A stretch of DNA of 64,000 nucleotides from Gallionellales bacterium 39-52-133 (GTDB lineage Bacteria; Pseudomonadota; Gammaproteobacteria; Burkholderiales; Gallionellaceae), in NCBI GenBank assembly GCA_002278935.1, contig NCJL01000004.1, forward strand, positions 310,001 to 374,000, written 5' to 3'. The notes beneath the pieces were generated by a model. The model saw only the letters and a list, made by a program, of their open reading frames with translations. It was not told the DNA's origin and ran no database searches. A program made the position numbers and the translations under genes. Shown piece by piece: positions 8,297-17,535 of this stretch. Each line of letters opens with the position of its first letter. The stretch's first letter is position 1.

Positions 8297-10585
8297 CTAT
8301 AGTGCCTTGTTGATTTTGCTGGTTTCAATAAACGGAACTTTTATCGCTGCACGGCAGTTATTTTCCGGCCTGCCAAACAGGAATCCCTGGCCCCGCTTAA
8401 AGCCCAGCTTGATGATTCTCTCCAGAATTTCTTCACTTTCGACGCCTTCGGCTACCAGTTCGTAACCCGCCTTGATGACCATGGCAGCGAGATTTTCGAT
8501 GATGATGCTTTGCCTGTTGTCTTCAAACAACTGGCGGATCAAGGAGACATCAAACTTGACGCAGTCCACCGGCATGTTGGAGAGATAGCTGAGTGAGGAA
8601 TAGCCGCTGCCGAAATCGTCCAGTGCGATCTTGAATCCTTTCTGGCGCAATTCGTTGAGTATGGTGGAAGCCAGATGTAACTGGGTGATCAGCGCGGTTT
8701 CGGTCACTTCAATAATCAGCGTGTGTTGCGGAAGGAAGGCCGCAAGTGAATTGATTTTTTCCAGCACCAATGCATCAAGCACGCCGGGGCCGGAGACATT
8801 GAATGAAATTCCCTTGCCTGCGGGAATTTTACCCGTCTCAAGGTCTTTGCCGATTCTGGACAGGATGATGATATCAAACTCGGCTTCGAGCCGGCGTTCT
8901 TCAATAATAGGGAAAATAGTGGAGGGCATGATCAGGTTATCACCGTCCCGGATGCGCAACAGCGCTTCATAATAAAGCGCTTCGCCGTTCTCCAGATCGG
9001 TGATTGGCTGATAATGCATTTCAATATACTCGTCACTCTCCATGGCCTGAAAAATCAGGCTGTTGATGCTGTTCGAAAATAGTATATCGGCATTCTCGGA
9101 CATGCCGGGATTGTAGACCGCAATTTTATTTTTGCCGGGACGTTTTGCGTGATACATCGCAATGTCAGCCTGCTTCGGCAGGCTGGACAGCGTCTCGACA
9201 TCCGTGCCGGTTGCGTATGCCATTCCGGCGCTCAGGCGCACGGGTTCATTGATGCCCAGTGTCGTAAAATCATACTGGCTTACCGCTTCAATACAGCGCT
9301 CCGCGGTATGCAGCGCGAGATCGTTGTCAACGTCGAGGAACAGCGTGGCGAATTCATCGCCGCCTATGCGATACAACCTGTCGCCGTGGCGCAGGGTGTT
9401 TTGCAGGGTATGCGTGATGGCCTGCAGCACACTGTCGCCGGTCGGGTGTCCATAAGTGTCGTTGATGGCTTTGAAGTGGTCGCAGTCAAATAAAATTAAT
9501 GCCACGCCAAGGCGGTGACCGGATGACACGGACAGCATATGTTTCCAGTCTTCCTCGAAACCCCGGCGGTTATAGATGCCGGTGAGCGGGTCGTGATGTG
9601 CCAGTTGCCACAGCTCATCATTTTTCTCATTCAGGTTAAGGTGCATTTCTTCCAGTTTGCCCTGATAGTCATTGAGTGACAGGCGTACCTTTTCAAGCTC
9701 GGCAACAGGCAGGCTGCGGGTATAGCTCTCTGCCAGCAACCCGCCCTGGCCTTTGCGCAGCGCGTCGATATGCAGGGACAGGCGTCGCAGCGGCGCAGAC
9801 AGAATGGAGGAGAGCATTAGGTAGAAAATAAAATAAAGCACGATCATGGTTAGCAGAATCTGGCGCAGGAAGCGCTCTATTGAAGCGGTCAGCGCAATGT
9901 TTTCTGTATTCGGAATCAGATCGAATTCAAGATGCGAGGAAACCTGTTCCAGAGGAATATGTTCCGCTTCAGGGATGTTCAGTCTCAGGGTGTCTATATT
10001 GAGGAAGCTGTAACGTTGCCTCTTCTTTAGCGCATCCAGTATGTCCAGCTTAAAACCGATATAACCCTGGAGCTTGTCAGTTCTGTCATAGCTTGCGGTT
10101 ATGGGGTAGAAGATATAAAGGTAATTTTCCTCGCCCTGGCGGGTGATAAAATTTCCCAGATCCTGTGCGGAAAGCTGTCTTGGCATATCACCGATTGTGC
10201 GTTCAACGAGAGAGTTTCCCTTCGGCGTATAGAGTTCGACGGCTTTTAAATATTTGGGTAAAGCGTTGGCGCCCAGAATGCGATTGTCGCGCCAGTAATG
10301 ATAATAAACAGGGTTGAAAAATTGCTGGAGGGTTTCGTCCTGGCCGGCATAAGAATCGGCGCTTTGTTTCAGATCTTCTATGAGATGTTTAATCACATAG
10401 GCAATTTCGTCCAGGGCGGCCTGCCTGTTTTGCCTGACCGCGTCGTTGCGGATAGTGTCCAGCTTGTACTGCATGCCCCAGCTCAGGAGGCCAAATACAA
10501 GCGACATTAAAATGATAAAGCCGATCGCATAGAACTTGATCGTGAAAGGCCAGAATTTCTTCAGGCTGTAGAAAATGTGCTTCAT
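8297..10585 (-). CDS. Membrane GGDEF-EAL c-di-GMP protein
   Basis: Bifunctional-type cyclic-di-GMP protein of 762 aa. It has an N-terminal membrane helix (residues 14-36), a periplasmic sensory region of about 200 aa without a recognised name, a second helix (about 243-265), a coiled-coil linker, GGDEF (408-412, intact) and EAL (540-542). The EAL domain keeps ALDDFGSGYSSL (654-665) and VAEGVE (711-716), so both synthesis and hydrolysis look possible. Its ATG overlaps the stop of the upstream alpha/beta hydrolase gene (ATGA), so the two are co-translated and probably functionally linked. Confidence 0.93.
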   Translation of the reverse strand: MKHIFYSLKKFWPFTIKFYAIGFIILMSLVFGLLSWGMQYKLDTIRNDAVRQNRQAALDEIAYVIKHLIEDLKQSADSYAGQDETLQQFFNPVYYHYWRDNRILGANALPKYLKAVELYTPKGNSLVERTIGDMPRQLSAQDLGNFITRQGEENYLYIFYPITASYDRTDKLQGYIGFKLDILDALKKRQRYSFLNIDTLRLNIPEAEHIPLEQVSSHLEFDLIPNTENIALTASIERFLRQILLTMIVLYFIFYLMLSSILSAPLRRLSLHIDALRKGQGGLLAESYTRSLPVAELEKVRLSLNDYQGKLEEMHLNLNEKNDELWQLAHHDPLTGIYNRRGFEEDWKHMLSVSSGHRLGVALILFDCDHFKAINDTYGHPTGDSVLQAITHTLQNTLRHGDRLYRIGGDEFATLFLDVDNDLALHTAERCIEAVSQYDFTTLGINEPVRLSAGMAYATGTDVETLSSLPKQADIAMYHAKRPGKNKIAVYNPGMSENADILFSNSINSLIFQAMESDEYIEMHYQPITDLENGEALYYEALLRIRDGDNLIMPSTIFPIIEERRLEAEFDIIILSRIGKDLETGKIPAGKGISFNVSGPGVLDALVLEKINSLAAFLPQHTLIIEVTETALITQLHLASTILNELRQKGFKIALDDFGSGYSSLSYLSNMPVDCVKFDVSLIRQLFEDNRQSIIIENLAAMVIKAGYELVAEGVESEEILERIIKLGFKRGQGFLFGRPENNCRAAIKVPFIETSKINKAL

Positions 10586-11529
10586 GAGGAATGGTAGTGC
10601 AGATTTTTTAAGACGGTTTCAACTTCTTCCGCCAGGTCAAATTCGGCTGTGCCCTCAAAAAAATGATTGGCGCCGGGAATAGTGATAATGCGTTCTTTGA
10701 GTGCTTTGAGTTGCGAGAGCCAGGGCGCGGGCAAAATGAAGTCTTCTGCGCCCAATATGATATCGGTTGAAACCTGTGATTGTTTCAATAGCCCGAAGAT
10801 CTTCTCGGGATCAAAGCTGGCGTAGGACAAATAGCTTTCCGGCGTTGAAGCAAAATTGTGTTTGCAATACCCCAGACTATATTTGGCTATTTTGCCGGCA
10901 CCCGCCTGCCGCTTTGTGGCGTGGGCGCGACGGGCTTTCTGCCTTTCTTCAAGATTAATAAACATCGGAACAAAACTGGTCAGGATGGTTTTTTTAACCT
11001 CGGGATGGGGGCCTTGTGAGATGTACTGCAGAATTTGAGAGTTACCAGTGCTGCTGAAGCCGACGAGGACGATATTTTTGTGCCCCTTCTTGCCAAGCCA
11101 GCTTACCCAGTGCGCAATTTCAGCCGTGTCATCGCTGATCGTGTGCGTATGGACGGCTTCGCAAGCCATGCTCTGGCTGCGCCGGTTGATGCCCAGCGAG
11201 ATCGTCGGACTTAACACCGAATAGCCTCTGGATGCCAGATTGCTGGCGAGAGAGTTCATCGGCTGGGATTGACGTGTTTGCAGAAAGCCATGCAACAACA
11301 AGACGGTGGGCAAAGAGGTTGTTCCCTTGTGGTAATCGGCCATAGCCGTGATACCGGAGGGGAGCTTGACTTCTATGGTTTGCGCAGTTGCAGATAGCGC
11401 TGGTAAAAAAAGGCAAAGCAAGGACACAGTTGCCAACGGGCGATTCGTATAACGTCCAGCCAGTCTGGTCAATGCAAACTTCATTTTTTGTAGGGACGCT
11501 GAAAGCGAAGAGTTTTCATTTGACCCCAT
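10582..11529 (-). CDS. Exported alpha/beta hydrolase
   Basis: Alpha/beta-hydrolase fold protein: TVLLLHGF oxyanion strand, nucleophile elbow GFSSTG (G-x-S-x-x-G form), and a late LGAEDFILP and PGANHFFEG that supply the likely Asp and His. A hydrophobic stretch (ATVSLLCLFLPALSATAQT) is a probable signal peptide, so it acts in the periplasm. The start is uncertain: the ATG at 11529 has GGAG four bases upstream, while the ATG at 11484 gives a conventional signal peptide; a longer frame to 11598 runs into a transposase remnant. It overlaps the GGDEF-EAL gene by 4 nt. The substrate is unknown. Confidence 0.8.
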   Translation of the reverse strand: MGSNENSSLSASLQKMKFALTRLAGRYTNRPLATVSLLCLFLPALSATAQTIEVKLPSGITAMADYHKGTTSLPTVLLLHGFLQTRQSQPMNSLASNLASRGYSVLSPTISLGINRRSQSMACEAVHTHTISDDTAEIAHWVSWLGKKGHKNIVLVGFSSTGNSQILQYISQGPHPEVKKTILTSFVPMFINLEERQKARRAHATKRQAGAGKIAKYSLGYCKHNFASTPESYLSYASFDPEKIFGLLKQSQVSTDIILGAEDFILPAPWLSQLKALKERIITIPGANHFFEGTAEFDLAEEVETVLKNLHYHSS

Positions 11530-11590
11530 TTTACTCCAGAAGCCTGTTTCGGTCAGGCAAATTAGAGCTGGATATGCCCGCAAACCCTCA

Positions 11591-11745
11591 AGGGGCAATC
11601 AACAGGGCTTGCCAGCCAGGCAGGATTAAAACGGTCAAACGCCGGTAAATATTCGCAACGTTAAAAGGCAGCTTGCCCACTTCGTTGATCAGCACATAAT
11701 TGGCCGTGTCATATTTGATCAATTCATGGGTACGGCCAACTGATT
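11591..11745 (-). pseudogene. Possible remnant of an IstB-like transposition ATPase
   Basis: The minus strand encodes a short open stretch with ELIKYD...YVLINEVGKLPF, resembling the Walker B region of IS21-type IstB proteins (YDLLILDELGYLPF). Nothing upstream or downstream extends the similarity, so at best this is a decayed fragment. Confidence 0.3.
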
Positions 11746-11897
11746 AAAATAATGTTCTAATGGCATAAAAATAAAGTGGTTTTTTTGGGTGTGAGGCGTA
11801 AGAAAACGACTGTATTTTTATTGCATGACGCATTTGCGCCAAGGAAACATTCGTTATACTTCGGGCCGTCACCGATATTTGAACACAGGATAATGCC

Positions 11898-12317
11898 ATG
11901 GAAAGCAAACAATCTGCAGACAGGCCGGCCAGAGATATGCTGGAAGCGCTCGCACTCACCGCCAACGCCGGCGCTATTATTTCGCACATGGATTTGATTT
12001 CGAAAGAAGTCTGCGTTTACGGCGTGCCGGGTTTTGACGTGATTGGCTATGACGACTGGGCGCGGCAGTGCGAGTATGAGTTTGACGAGGGCCTGCTGAA
12101 GCGGGTGAGCTATGAGGGTTTGCAGGTGGTGACGGCCACGCCCGCCAATCTGCTGTTCAAGACCATGGAGACAGTGGAGGGCAGCGATGGTACGGTCAAT
12201 CGCCAGGATGTGGAAATACTCATACGCAGGGAAGCGGATGGAAAATGGCGCGTGCTGCAGGAGCGCATTCTGGCCGCTGATGAAATGGACTTTGACAACC
12301 GTAAACCGGCACAATAA
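11898..12317 (+). CDS. Conserved protein of unknown function, possibly NTF2/SnoaL-like
   Basis: A 139-aa soluble protein without signal peptide. The pattern of an N-terminal helix, a central region with an aromatic GYDDWARQCEYEF, and a C-terminal set of strands ending DVEILIRREADGKWRVLQERIL is reminiscent of the NTF2-like fold, where a cone-shaped pocket binds small ligands. That assignment is weak. It is separated by 6 nt from the next ORF and lies upstream of the adenylate cyclase on the same strand, so the three form a likely operon. Confidence 0.75.
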   Translation: MESKQSADRPARDMLEALALTANAGAIISHMDLISKEVCVYGVPGFDVIGYDDWARQCEYEFDEGLLKRVSYEGLQVVTATPANLLFKTMETVEGSDGTVNRQDVEILIRREADGKWRVLQERILAADEMDFDNRKPAQ

Positions 12318-12323
12318 ACAATA

Positions 12324-12992
12324 ATGACATTACATTTCTCAGCCAAACCGGGTCCGCGCGAGCGTCATCTGCAACGCAAAAATAACAATCCACTTTTTAC
12401 CTCTGCCGGGGCAATTACCCAGCAGGATATCCAGCTGGCGCAGCAGCAGGACCAGGTTGCCATGCAGCAGTTTATGGAGCAGTTTCGCGAGCTGGTGCAG
12501 CGTGCGGTGAGCCTGGATAAAAATGTGGAGAGCGATGTTGTGCTGCTGCTGAAGGCGCAGCTGGAACAGCAGTATGCCGTGTGCAGTGGTCTGGCGGGCG
12601 AGCCTGCAGCTCTACAGCAGGCGCTCAGAAAATTGATCGCTGCCATCAGCTCCACCCTGCGTGCCACCTCCAGAGACGATCCGCATGCGCTGGAAAAGTT
12701 GCTCAACGACGAGGAACATACCGCGCTGCATCTGCAGCTATGCGATCATTTGATCGTTTCTGACCTGCTCAATCCGGACGGGATAATCGGCAGCGAAGAG
12801 CAGATTCCCGCGCTGTTGAATGAGCCGCAGGATGCGCTGCAGGCAGCTCTGGCCCTGTATCCGCCGGAACGTATTGTGGTGATGGTGGGGGAGGCCAGAT
12901 TGTTGCTGCAAAAAATCGAGTCACAGGGGCATAGCCTGATGACCGCATGGCAGCGACTGGCGCAAATGGAAAGCTGGCTTCACGGCGAGTAG
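12324..12992 (+). CDS. Conserved hypothetical protein upstream of adenylate cyclase
   Basis: I do not recognise a named family. The 222 residues are Gln- and Leu-rich and predicted to be almost entirely helical. An N-terminal basic segment (PGPRERHLQRKNNNP) is followed by a Gln-rich amphipathic region (about 33-60) and long helices to the end; no membrane segment or catalytic motif is seen. It is 6 nt after the preceding gene and 21 nt before the CHASE2 cyclase, so it may be a partner of that signalling protein; this rests on context only. Confidence 0.7.
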   Translation: MTLHFSAKPGPRERHLQRKNNNPLFTSAGAITQQDIQLAQQQDQVAMQQFMEQFRELVQRAVSLDKNVESDVVLLLKAQLEQQYAVCSGLAGEPAALQQALRKLIAAISSTLRATSRDDPHALEKLLNDEEHTALHLQLCDHLIVSDLLNPDGIIGSEEQIPALLNEPQDALQAALALYPPERIVVMVGEARLLLQKIESQGHSLMTAWQRLAQMESWLHGE

Positions 12993-13013
12993 CAGAATTA
13001 TTCAGGGGGGGCG

Positions 13014-15266
13014 ATGAAAAATTTTAAAAAGTTTTTTTCAATACCGGCAGGCTGGCTTCCGCATATTGTTCGTATCGGTCTCGGTCTGGGCGTTGTCTGC
13101 CTGTTTCTGCTGCATAGCAACCATGTCGTGAAATTGCCGCTGCTGGACAGCGCGGAAGGCTCGCTTTACGACTGGCGTTTGCGTGCAACCATGCCGGCTG
13201 ACATCTACGACAAAGTGGTGATTATCGATATCGACGAAAAGAGCCTGAAGGAAGAAGGCCGCTGGCCGTGGGGGCGCGAGCGGATGGGCGACCTGGTGCG
13301 AAAGCTCACCGACCGTTACAAGGTCAAAGTGGTCGGCATGGACGTGGTGTTTGCCGAGCCCGAGAGCCAGTACAGCATGAAGATTATCGAGCGGCTTTCG
13401 CGCAACGAAGAGGTGCAGAGCAAGGAAATGCGCATGCTGCTGAACAGGCTGCAGCCGCTGCTGGATGGCGACCGGGCGTTTGCCAAAAAAATGCAGGGGC
13501 GCGATGTTGTGCTCGGCTATTACTTCAAGCAGGAAGGCCACATGGAGGAGGGCATACAGGCCGGCAAGCTGCCGCCACCCGCCTGTGATCTGGCGCAGGC
13601 GGCAGAGCAGGGCATGCAGCCGAAAGTTGCCTCGGGTTACGGCGCCAATCTGCCGCTGTTGCAGGATGCCGCCGCAGGTGGCGGCCACTTCATTCCCAAT
13701 GTGGATTCCGATGGCATTATCCGTTCCATACCGCTGCTGATGTCCTATCAGGGCAAGTGCTATGAAGCCTTGTCACTGGCGATATTGCGGCGCATGCAAA
13801 ACGCGCCGCGGGTAATCGTGGAGCAAAGCGGCGATGCGTGGAGCAAGTTCAATCTGCATGTGGGCGACTTGCAGATTCCGGTGACGGCCAATGCGTCCGC
13901 GCTGATACCCTACCGCGGCCACCAGGGCAGCTTCCCCTATGTGTCGGCAGTGGATGTGCTGAAAGAACGGGTCGAGTTCAGAAAGCTGGAAGGCACCGTG
14001 GCGCTGCTGGGCACTTCGGCAGCGGGCCTGCTGGATTTGCGCGCTACCCCTGTGGGCAGCGCCTATGCGGGTGTTGAAGCGCATGCCAACATGATTGCGG
14101 GCATGCTGGAAGGGGAGGTTAAAAAAACACCCACCGCGATCGCCGGCATGGAAAGCTGGCTGTTGCTGGTGCTGGGTTTAATCGTATCCGTGCTGCTGGG
14201 CAGGGCGGCGCCGATGCAGGTGATGTGGCTTGCGCTGGCAGCGAGTGCGTTGCTGACCATTGCCAACCTGATGTTATGGATAGGCCCCTCGGTGGTGATG
14301 CCGCTGGCTTCGCCGCTGCTGCTGATCGGTGCACTGTTTGTGCTGAACATGTCCTATGGTTTCCTGTCGGAAGAGCGCACCAAGCGGCTGTACAAAGACC
14401 GCTTCGGCCAGTATGTGTCGCCCGAAGTGATAGAGGAGATGATCGCCAATCCGCAGTTGCTGGAATCGATGGAAGGCACCAGCCGCAACATGACCGTGCT
14501 GTTTTCCGATATCCGCAATTTCACCACCATCTCGGAAGGCATGGAACCCAAGCAGCTGATGCGCATGATGAATGAATATCTCACGCCGATGACGCGCCTG
14601 ATTATCGACAAGAATAAATACCAGGGTACCATCGACAAATATATCGGCGATGCGATCATGGCGTTCTGGGGCGCGCCGCTGTTCGATGAGCAGCACGCGC
14701 AGCACGGCGTGCTGGCCGCACTGGAAATGCAGCAGCTTGCTGCCCAGCTAACCATACAATTCAAAGCACATGGCTGGGCCGAGATCCACATAGGTGTGGG
14801 CCTCAATACCGGCTCGATGGCGGTCGGCAACATGGGCTCCAGTTTCCGCCGCGCCTATACCGTGCTGGGCGACCCGGTCAACTTGGCGGCACGTCTTGAA
14901 GGGCTGACCAAGGAATATGGCGTGGGCATACTGGTGAGCGAAAGCACCAGGGATGCCACCACGGGAATTGTGTACCGCGAACTGGACCGGGTGCGCGTCA
15001 AGGGCAAGGGGCAGGCCGTCAGCATTTACGAACCGGTCGGCATAGCCGCCGATGTCAGTGCAGAGCAGCAAAGCCTGATTACCCAGTTTGAACAGGCGTT
15101 AAAACACTATCGTGCGCAGCAATGGGATGAAGCGGAAGCTATCCTGCAGAGCATGCCCAAAAAAGATGCGGTACTGGTCAAGCTGTATATGAAGCGCATT
15201 GCCGAAAAGCGCGAGCATCCGCCGGGCCAGGAATGGGACGGCGTCACGTCGTTTACGACAAAGTAA
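13014..15266 (+). CDS. CHASE2-domain class III adenylate/guanylate cyclase
   Basis: Membrane sensor that would produce cAMP (or cGMP). After an N-terminal helix (about residues 17-38) comes a CHASE2 periplasmic sensor (about 45-370, with DEKSLKEEGRWPWGRERMG and VGMDVVFAEPE), then three membrane helices (about 380-450) and a class III cyclase domain. The catalytic domain shows VLFSDIRNFTTISEG and KYIGDAIMAFWGAP with both metal-binding Asp residues, then GLNTGSMAVGNMGS and LGDPVNLAARLE. The start follows GGGGGGCG. It is the last gene of the operon from 11898. A short tail after the cyclase domain resembles a TPR-like helix pair. Confidence 0.93.
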   Translation: MKNFKKFFSIPAGWLPHIVRIGLGLGVVCLFLLHSNHVVKLPLLDSAEGSLYDWRLRATMPADIYDKVVIIDIDEKSLKEEGRWPWGRERMGDLVRKLTDRYKVKVVGMDVVFAEPESQYSMKIIERLSRNEEVQSKEMRMLLNRLQPLLDGDRAFAKKMQGRDVVLGYYFKQEGHMEEGIQAGKLPPPACDLAQAAEQGMQPKVASGYGANLPLLQDAAAGGGHFIPNVDSDGIIRSIPLLMSYQGKCYEALSLAILRRMQNAPRVIVEQSGDAWSKFNLHVGDLQIPVTANASALIPYRGHQGSFPYVSAVDVLKERVEFRKLEGTVALLGTSAAGLLDLRATPVGSAYAGVEAHANMIAGMLEGEVKKTPTAIAGMESWLLLVLGLIVSVLLGRAAPMQVMWLALAASALLTIANLMLWIGPSVVMPLASPLLLIGALFVLNMSYGFLSEERTKRLYKDRFGQYVSPEVIEEMIANPQLLESMEGTSRNMTVLFSDIRNFTTISEGMEPKQLMRMMNEYLTPMTRLIIDKNKYQGTIDKYIGDAIMAFWGAPLFDEQHAQHGVLAALEMQQLAAQLTIQFKAHGWAEIHIGVGLNTGSMAVGNMGSSFRRAYTVLGDPVNLAARLEGLTKEYGVGILVSESTRDATTGIVYRELDRVRVKGKGQAVSIYEPVGIAADVSAEQQSLITQFEQALKHYRAQQWDEAEAILQSMPKKDAVLVKLYMKRIAEKREHPPGQEWDGVTSFTTK

Positions 15267-15293
15267 AATATTCAATAAAATCAAATACTTACA
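15265..15293 (+). repeat. AT-rich IHF-like dispersed element, copy 3
   Basis: AATATTCAATAAAATCAAAT is followed by ACTTA, giving a perfect WATCAANNNNTTR. It begins within the stop codon of the cyclase gene and lies about 65 nt before the nnrS start. Confidence 0.65.
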
Positions 15294-15358
15294 ATTTTAC
15301 TGAATAATTGCATTATGTGTCCGGCAGGTCTGTAAATATAAATGGAGATGACCTTATC

Positions 15359-16591
15359 ATGACCCAGCTTGCGCTAACCTGGAAAAACTTTACCGCCGCA
15401 CCGCACCGTGTGATGTTTTTAGGCGGCGCGCTGCAAACCGTCGCGGTGATGGTATGGTGGCTGTTTGAAATGGTGACGCGTTACGGCATCGCCGGGCAGC
15501 CCGTCACCTGGAGCATTCTGCCCAATGCCGCCCATCTCTACCTGATGGTGTTTGGCCTGTTTCCGTCCTTTATCTTCGGTTTTATCATGACCACCTTTCC
15601 GCGCTGGATGGGCGGCAAGGAAATTCAGGCGCATTTTTATGTCAGCGCGTTTGCACTGTTGCTGCTGGGTAATGTGCTGTTCTATGCAGGTCTGTTTACG
15701 CAGCAGACTGTTGTGATGTTTGGCGTTGCCGCTACGCTGGCGGGCTGGGCGGTGGGCATTTATGCGCTGCTGCGCGTGGTGCTGGATACGCCGCCCTCGG
15801 ACAAAACCAACCCCATCGTGATCCTGCTGGCGCTGTGCCTGGGCTGGCTGAGTCTGCTTGCATATTTCATCTGGCTGGCGGGTGGCAATATGCAATGGCT
15901 GCGCGTGGCGACAGAGGCCGGGCTGTGGTGGTTCCTGTTGCCGCTGTTCGTCAGCGTCGGCCATCGCATGATTCCCTTTTTCACCGTCAGCGCGCTGCCC
16001 AGGCTGCAGGTGGCGAGGCCGGACTGGCCGTGGTGGGTGATCCTTGCCGGCAGTGCGCTGCATGGCGTGCTGCAACTTGCCGATGCAAGCGCGTGGCTAT
16101 GGCTGAGTGATGCGGCCATCAGCAGCGCTGCATTTTACTTGAGCTACTGCTGGGGCTTTCGCCACAGCTTCAAGAATTCACTGCTCGCAATCTTGCACAC
16201 CGGTTTTGCGTGGATAGGTATTGCGATGCTGCTGTCCACGATACAGAGCGCCATACAGTTTCTCAGCCACGACACACTGTTTATCTTGGGGCTGGCACCG
16301 CTGCATGCGCTGACGATAGGCTGCTACGGTTCACTGGTCATCGGCATGGGCACGCGGGTGACGCTGGGACATTCGGGCCTGCCGTTTGTTGTGGATAGCG
16401 CACTCAAGCTGATGTTTATCGGCATGCAGGCGGCAGCCATCCTGCGCGTGCTGGCCGATATACTGCCGCTGCAACATAACAGCTGGTTCTATCTTGCCTC
16501 AGCGCTGCTGTGGCTGGCGTGTTTTACACCTTGGGTCTGGCGCTACCTGCCGGCCTACTGGCGCGTAAGGGCGGATGGCAAGCCGGGGTAA
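15359..16591 (+). CDS. nnrS: NnrS family protein
   Basis: A 410-aa integral membrane protein with about 12 helices of the NnrS family, described as haem- and copper-containing proteins that help relieve nitric-oxide stress in denitrifiers. Typical features are APHRVMFLGG at the N-terminus, HLYLMVFGLFPSFIFGFIMTTFPRW, VGHRMIPFFT and APLHALTIGCYGSLVIGMGTRVTLGHSG, with conserved His residues likely to bind metal. The ATG at 15359 is preceded by GGAG; an ATG at 15308 would add 17 unlikely residues. No other nitrogen-oxide gene is nearby, and no clear FNR/DNR box is seen upstream. Confidence 0.9.
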   Translation: MTQLALTWKNFTAAPHRVMFLGGALQTVAVMVWWLFEMVTRYGIAGQPVTWSILPNAAHLYLMVFGLFPSFIFGFIMTTFPRWMGGKEIQAHFYVSAFALLLLGNVLFYAGLFTQQTVVMFGVAATLAGWAVGIYALLRVVLDTPPSDKTNPIVILLALCLGWLSLLAYFIWLAGGNMQWLRVATEAGLWWFLLPLFVSVGHRMIPFFTVSALPRLQVARPDWPWWVILAGSALHGVLQLADASAWLWLSDAAISSAAFYLSYCWGFRHSFKNSLLAILHTGFAWIGIAMLLSTIQSAIQFLSHDTLFILGLAPLHALTIGCYGSLVIGMGTRVTLGHSGLPFVVDSALKLMFIGMQAAAILRVLADILPLQHNSWFYLASALLWLACFTPWVWRYLPAYWRVRADGKPG

Positions 16592-16621
16592 CAGGAAGTA
16601 TCACCATGAATTTGTTGTCTT

Positions 16622-16646
16622 GCAGGGTGCGTGTGACGCACCCTGC
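16622..16646. repeat. Perfect 11-bp hairpin between nnrS and the FecR gene
   Basis: GCAGGGTGCGT and ACGCACCCTGC pair perfectly around a GTG loop. There is no U-tract after it on either strand, so it may be an mRNA-stabilising hairpin or a REP-like half element rather than a terminator. Confidence 0.6.
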
Positions 16647-16686
16647 ATATGGTATTTAAATAATCACAGAAGCAGGGAGAAAAACC

Positions 16687-17364
16687 ATGAATCCACAACG
16701 CCGAATATTATTGGGCAGGCTGGCAGCAGGCGGCGCACTGGCTGCCGCCGCGCCGTTTCTGATACGCAATGCGCTGGCGATGGGCAGCCGCAATTACACG
16801 CAGGGCTTTCACAAGCTGGAAGGCAGCGTCACGTTAAATGGAAAACCTGCCGCACAGGGAATGCTGGTCAAACCGGGTGACAGGGTTGCAACCGGTGCAA
16901 ACAGCTCGGCCATTTTTGTGCTTGATCAGGATGCCTGGTTGTTGCGCAGCAACAGCCAGCTGGAAATCTCCGCCGTTGATGCGACGATTAAAACGCTGAA
17001 GCTGTTGGCCGGAAAAATGCTGACGGTATTCGGCAAGGGAGAAAAAAGAATCGTCCTGCCCACCGCCACACTGGGCATACGCGGCACCGCGATTTATGCC
17101 GAAGCCGACCCGGTACGTTCGTATCTGTGCACCTGTTATGGCACGGTCAATATCCAGGCCGGCAGCAATCCGGCGGTGCAGGAAACGGTTGTGACCAAAA
17201 GACATGATGCGCCGCGCTATATCTATGCCTCGGGTGAGCAGCTGATCGTCAAGGCGCCGGTTATCAATCACAGCGATGACGAGCTGTACATGCTGGAAGC
17301 GTTGGTGGGCCGCATGCCCGGTTTTTACAGCCCTACAGAAGATATCAGCAACTACCGTTATTGA
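16687..17364 (+). CDS. FecR-domain periplasmic protein, Tat-like signal
   Basis: 225-aa exported protein. The N-terminus PQRRILLGRLAAGGALAAAA has a twin arginine and a hydrophobic stretch consistent with Tat export, though Sec is possible. The mature part is a FecR-type beta domain: LNGKPAAQGMLVKPGDRVATG, SSAIFVLDQDAWLLRSNS and ATLGIRGTAIYAEAD. Such stand-alone FecR domains bind ligands or cell-wall components rather than acting as anti-sigma factors. The sequence LCTCYG holds two cysteines that might bind a cofactor. The start has AGGGAGA upstream. The gene follows nnrS by 95 nt. Confidence 0.85.
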   Translation: MNPQRRILLGRLAAGGALAAAAPFLIRNALAMGSRNYTQGFHKLEGSVTLNGKPAAQGMLVKPGDRVATGANSSAIFVLDQDAWLLRSNSQLEISAVDATIKTLKLLAGKMLTVFGKGEKRIVLPTATLGIRGTAIYAEADPVRSYLCTCYGTVNIQAGSNPAVQETVVTKRHDAPRYIYASGEQLIVKAPVINHSDDELYMLEALVGRMPGFYSPTEDISNYRY

Positions 17365-17535
17365 ACACGGAGTTTCCCTTGATCACTGCTGCTGCCGCTC
17401 AACAGGCTGCCTGCTTGTGCCGGTGCTATTGATCCCTGCAATGATAAAATGCCGGCCTGTTGCTTGCGGGAATTAAAGCCAGGCAAGCCTGTCTTTGGAG
17501 TCTTATTGCTTAATTGCGTATTTTTGGTAAATTTT

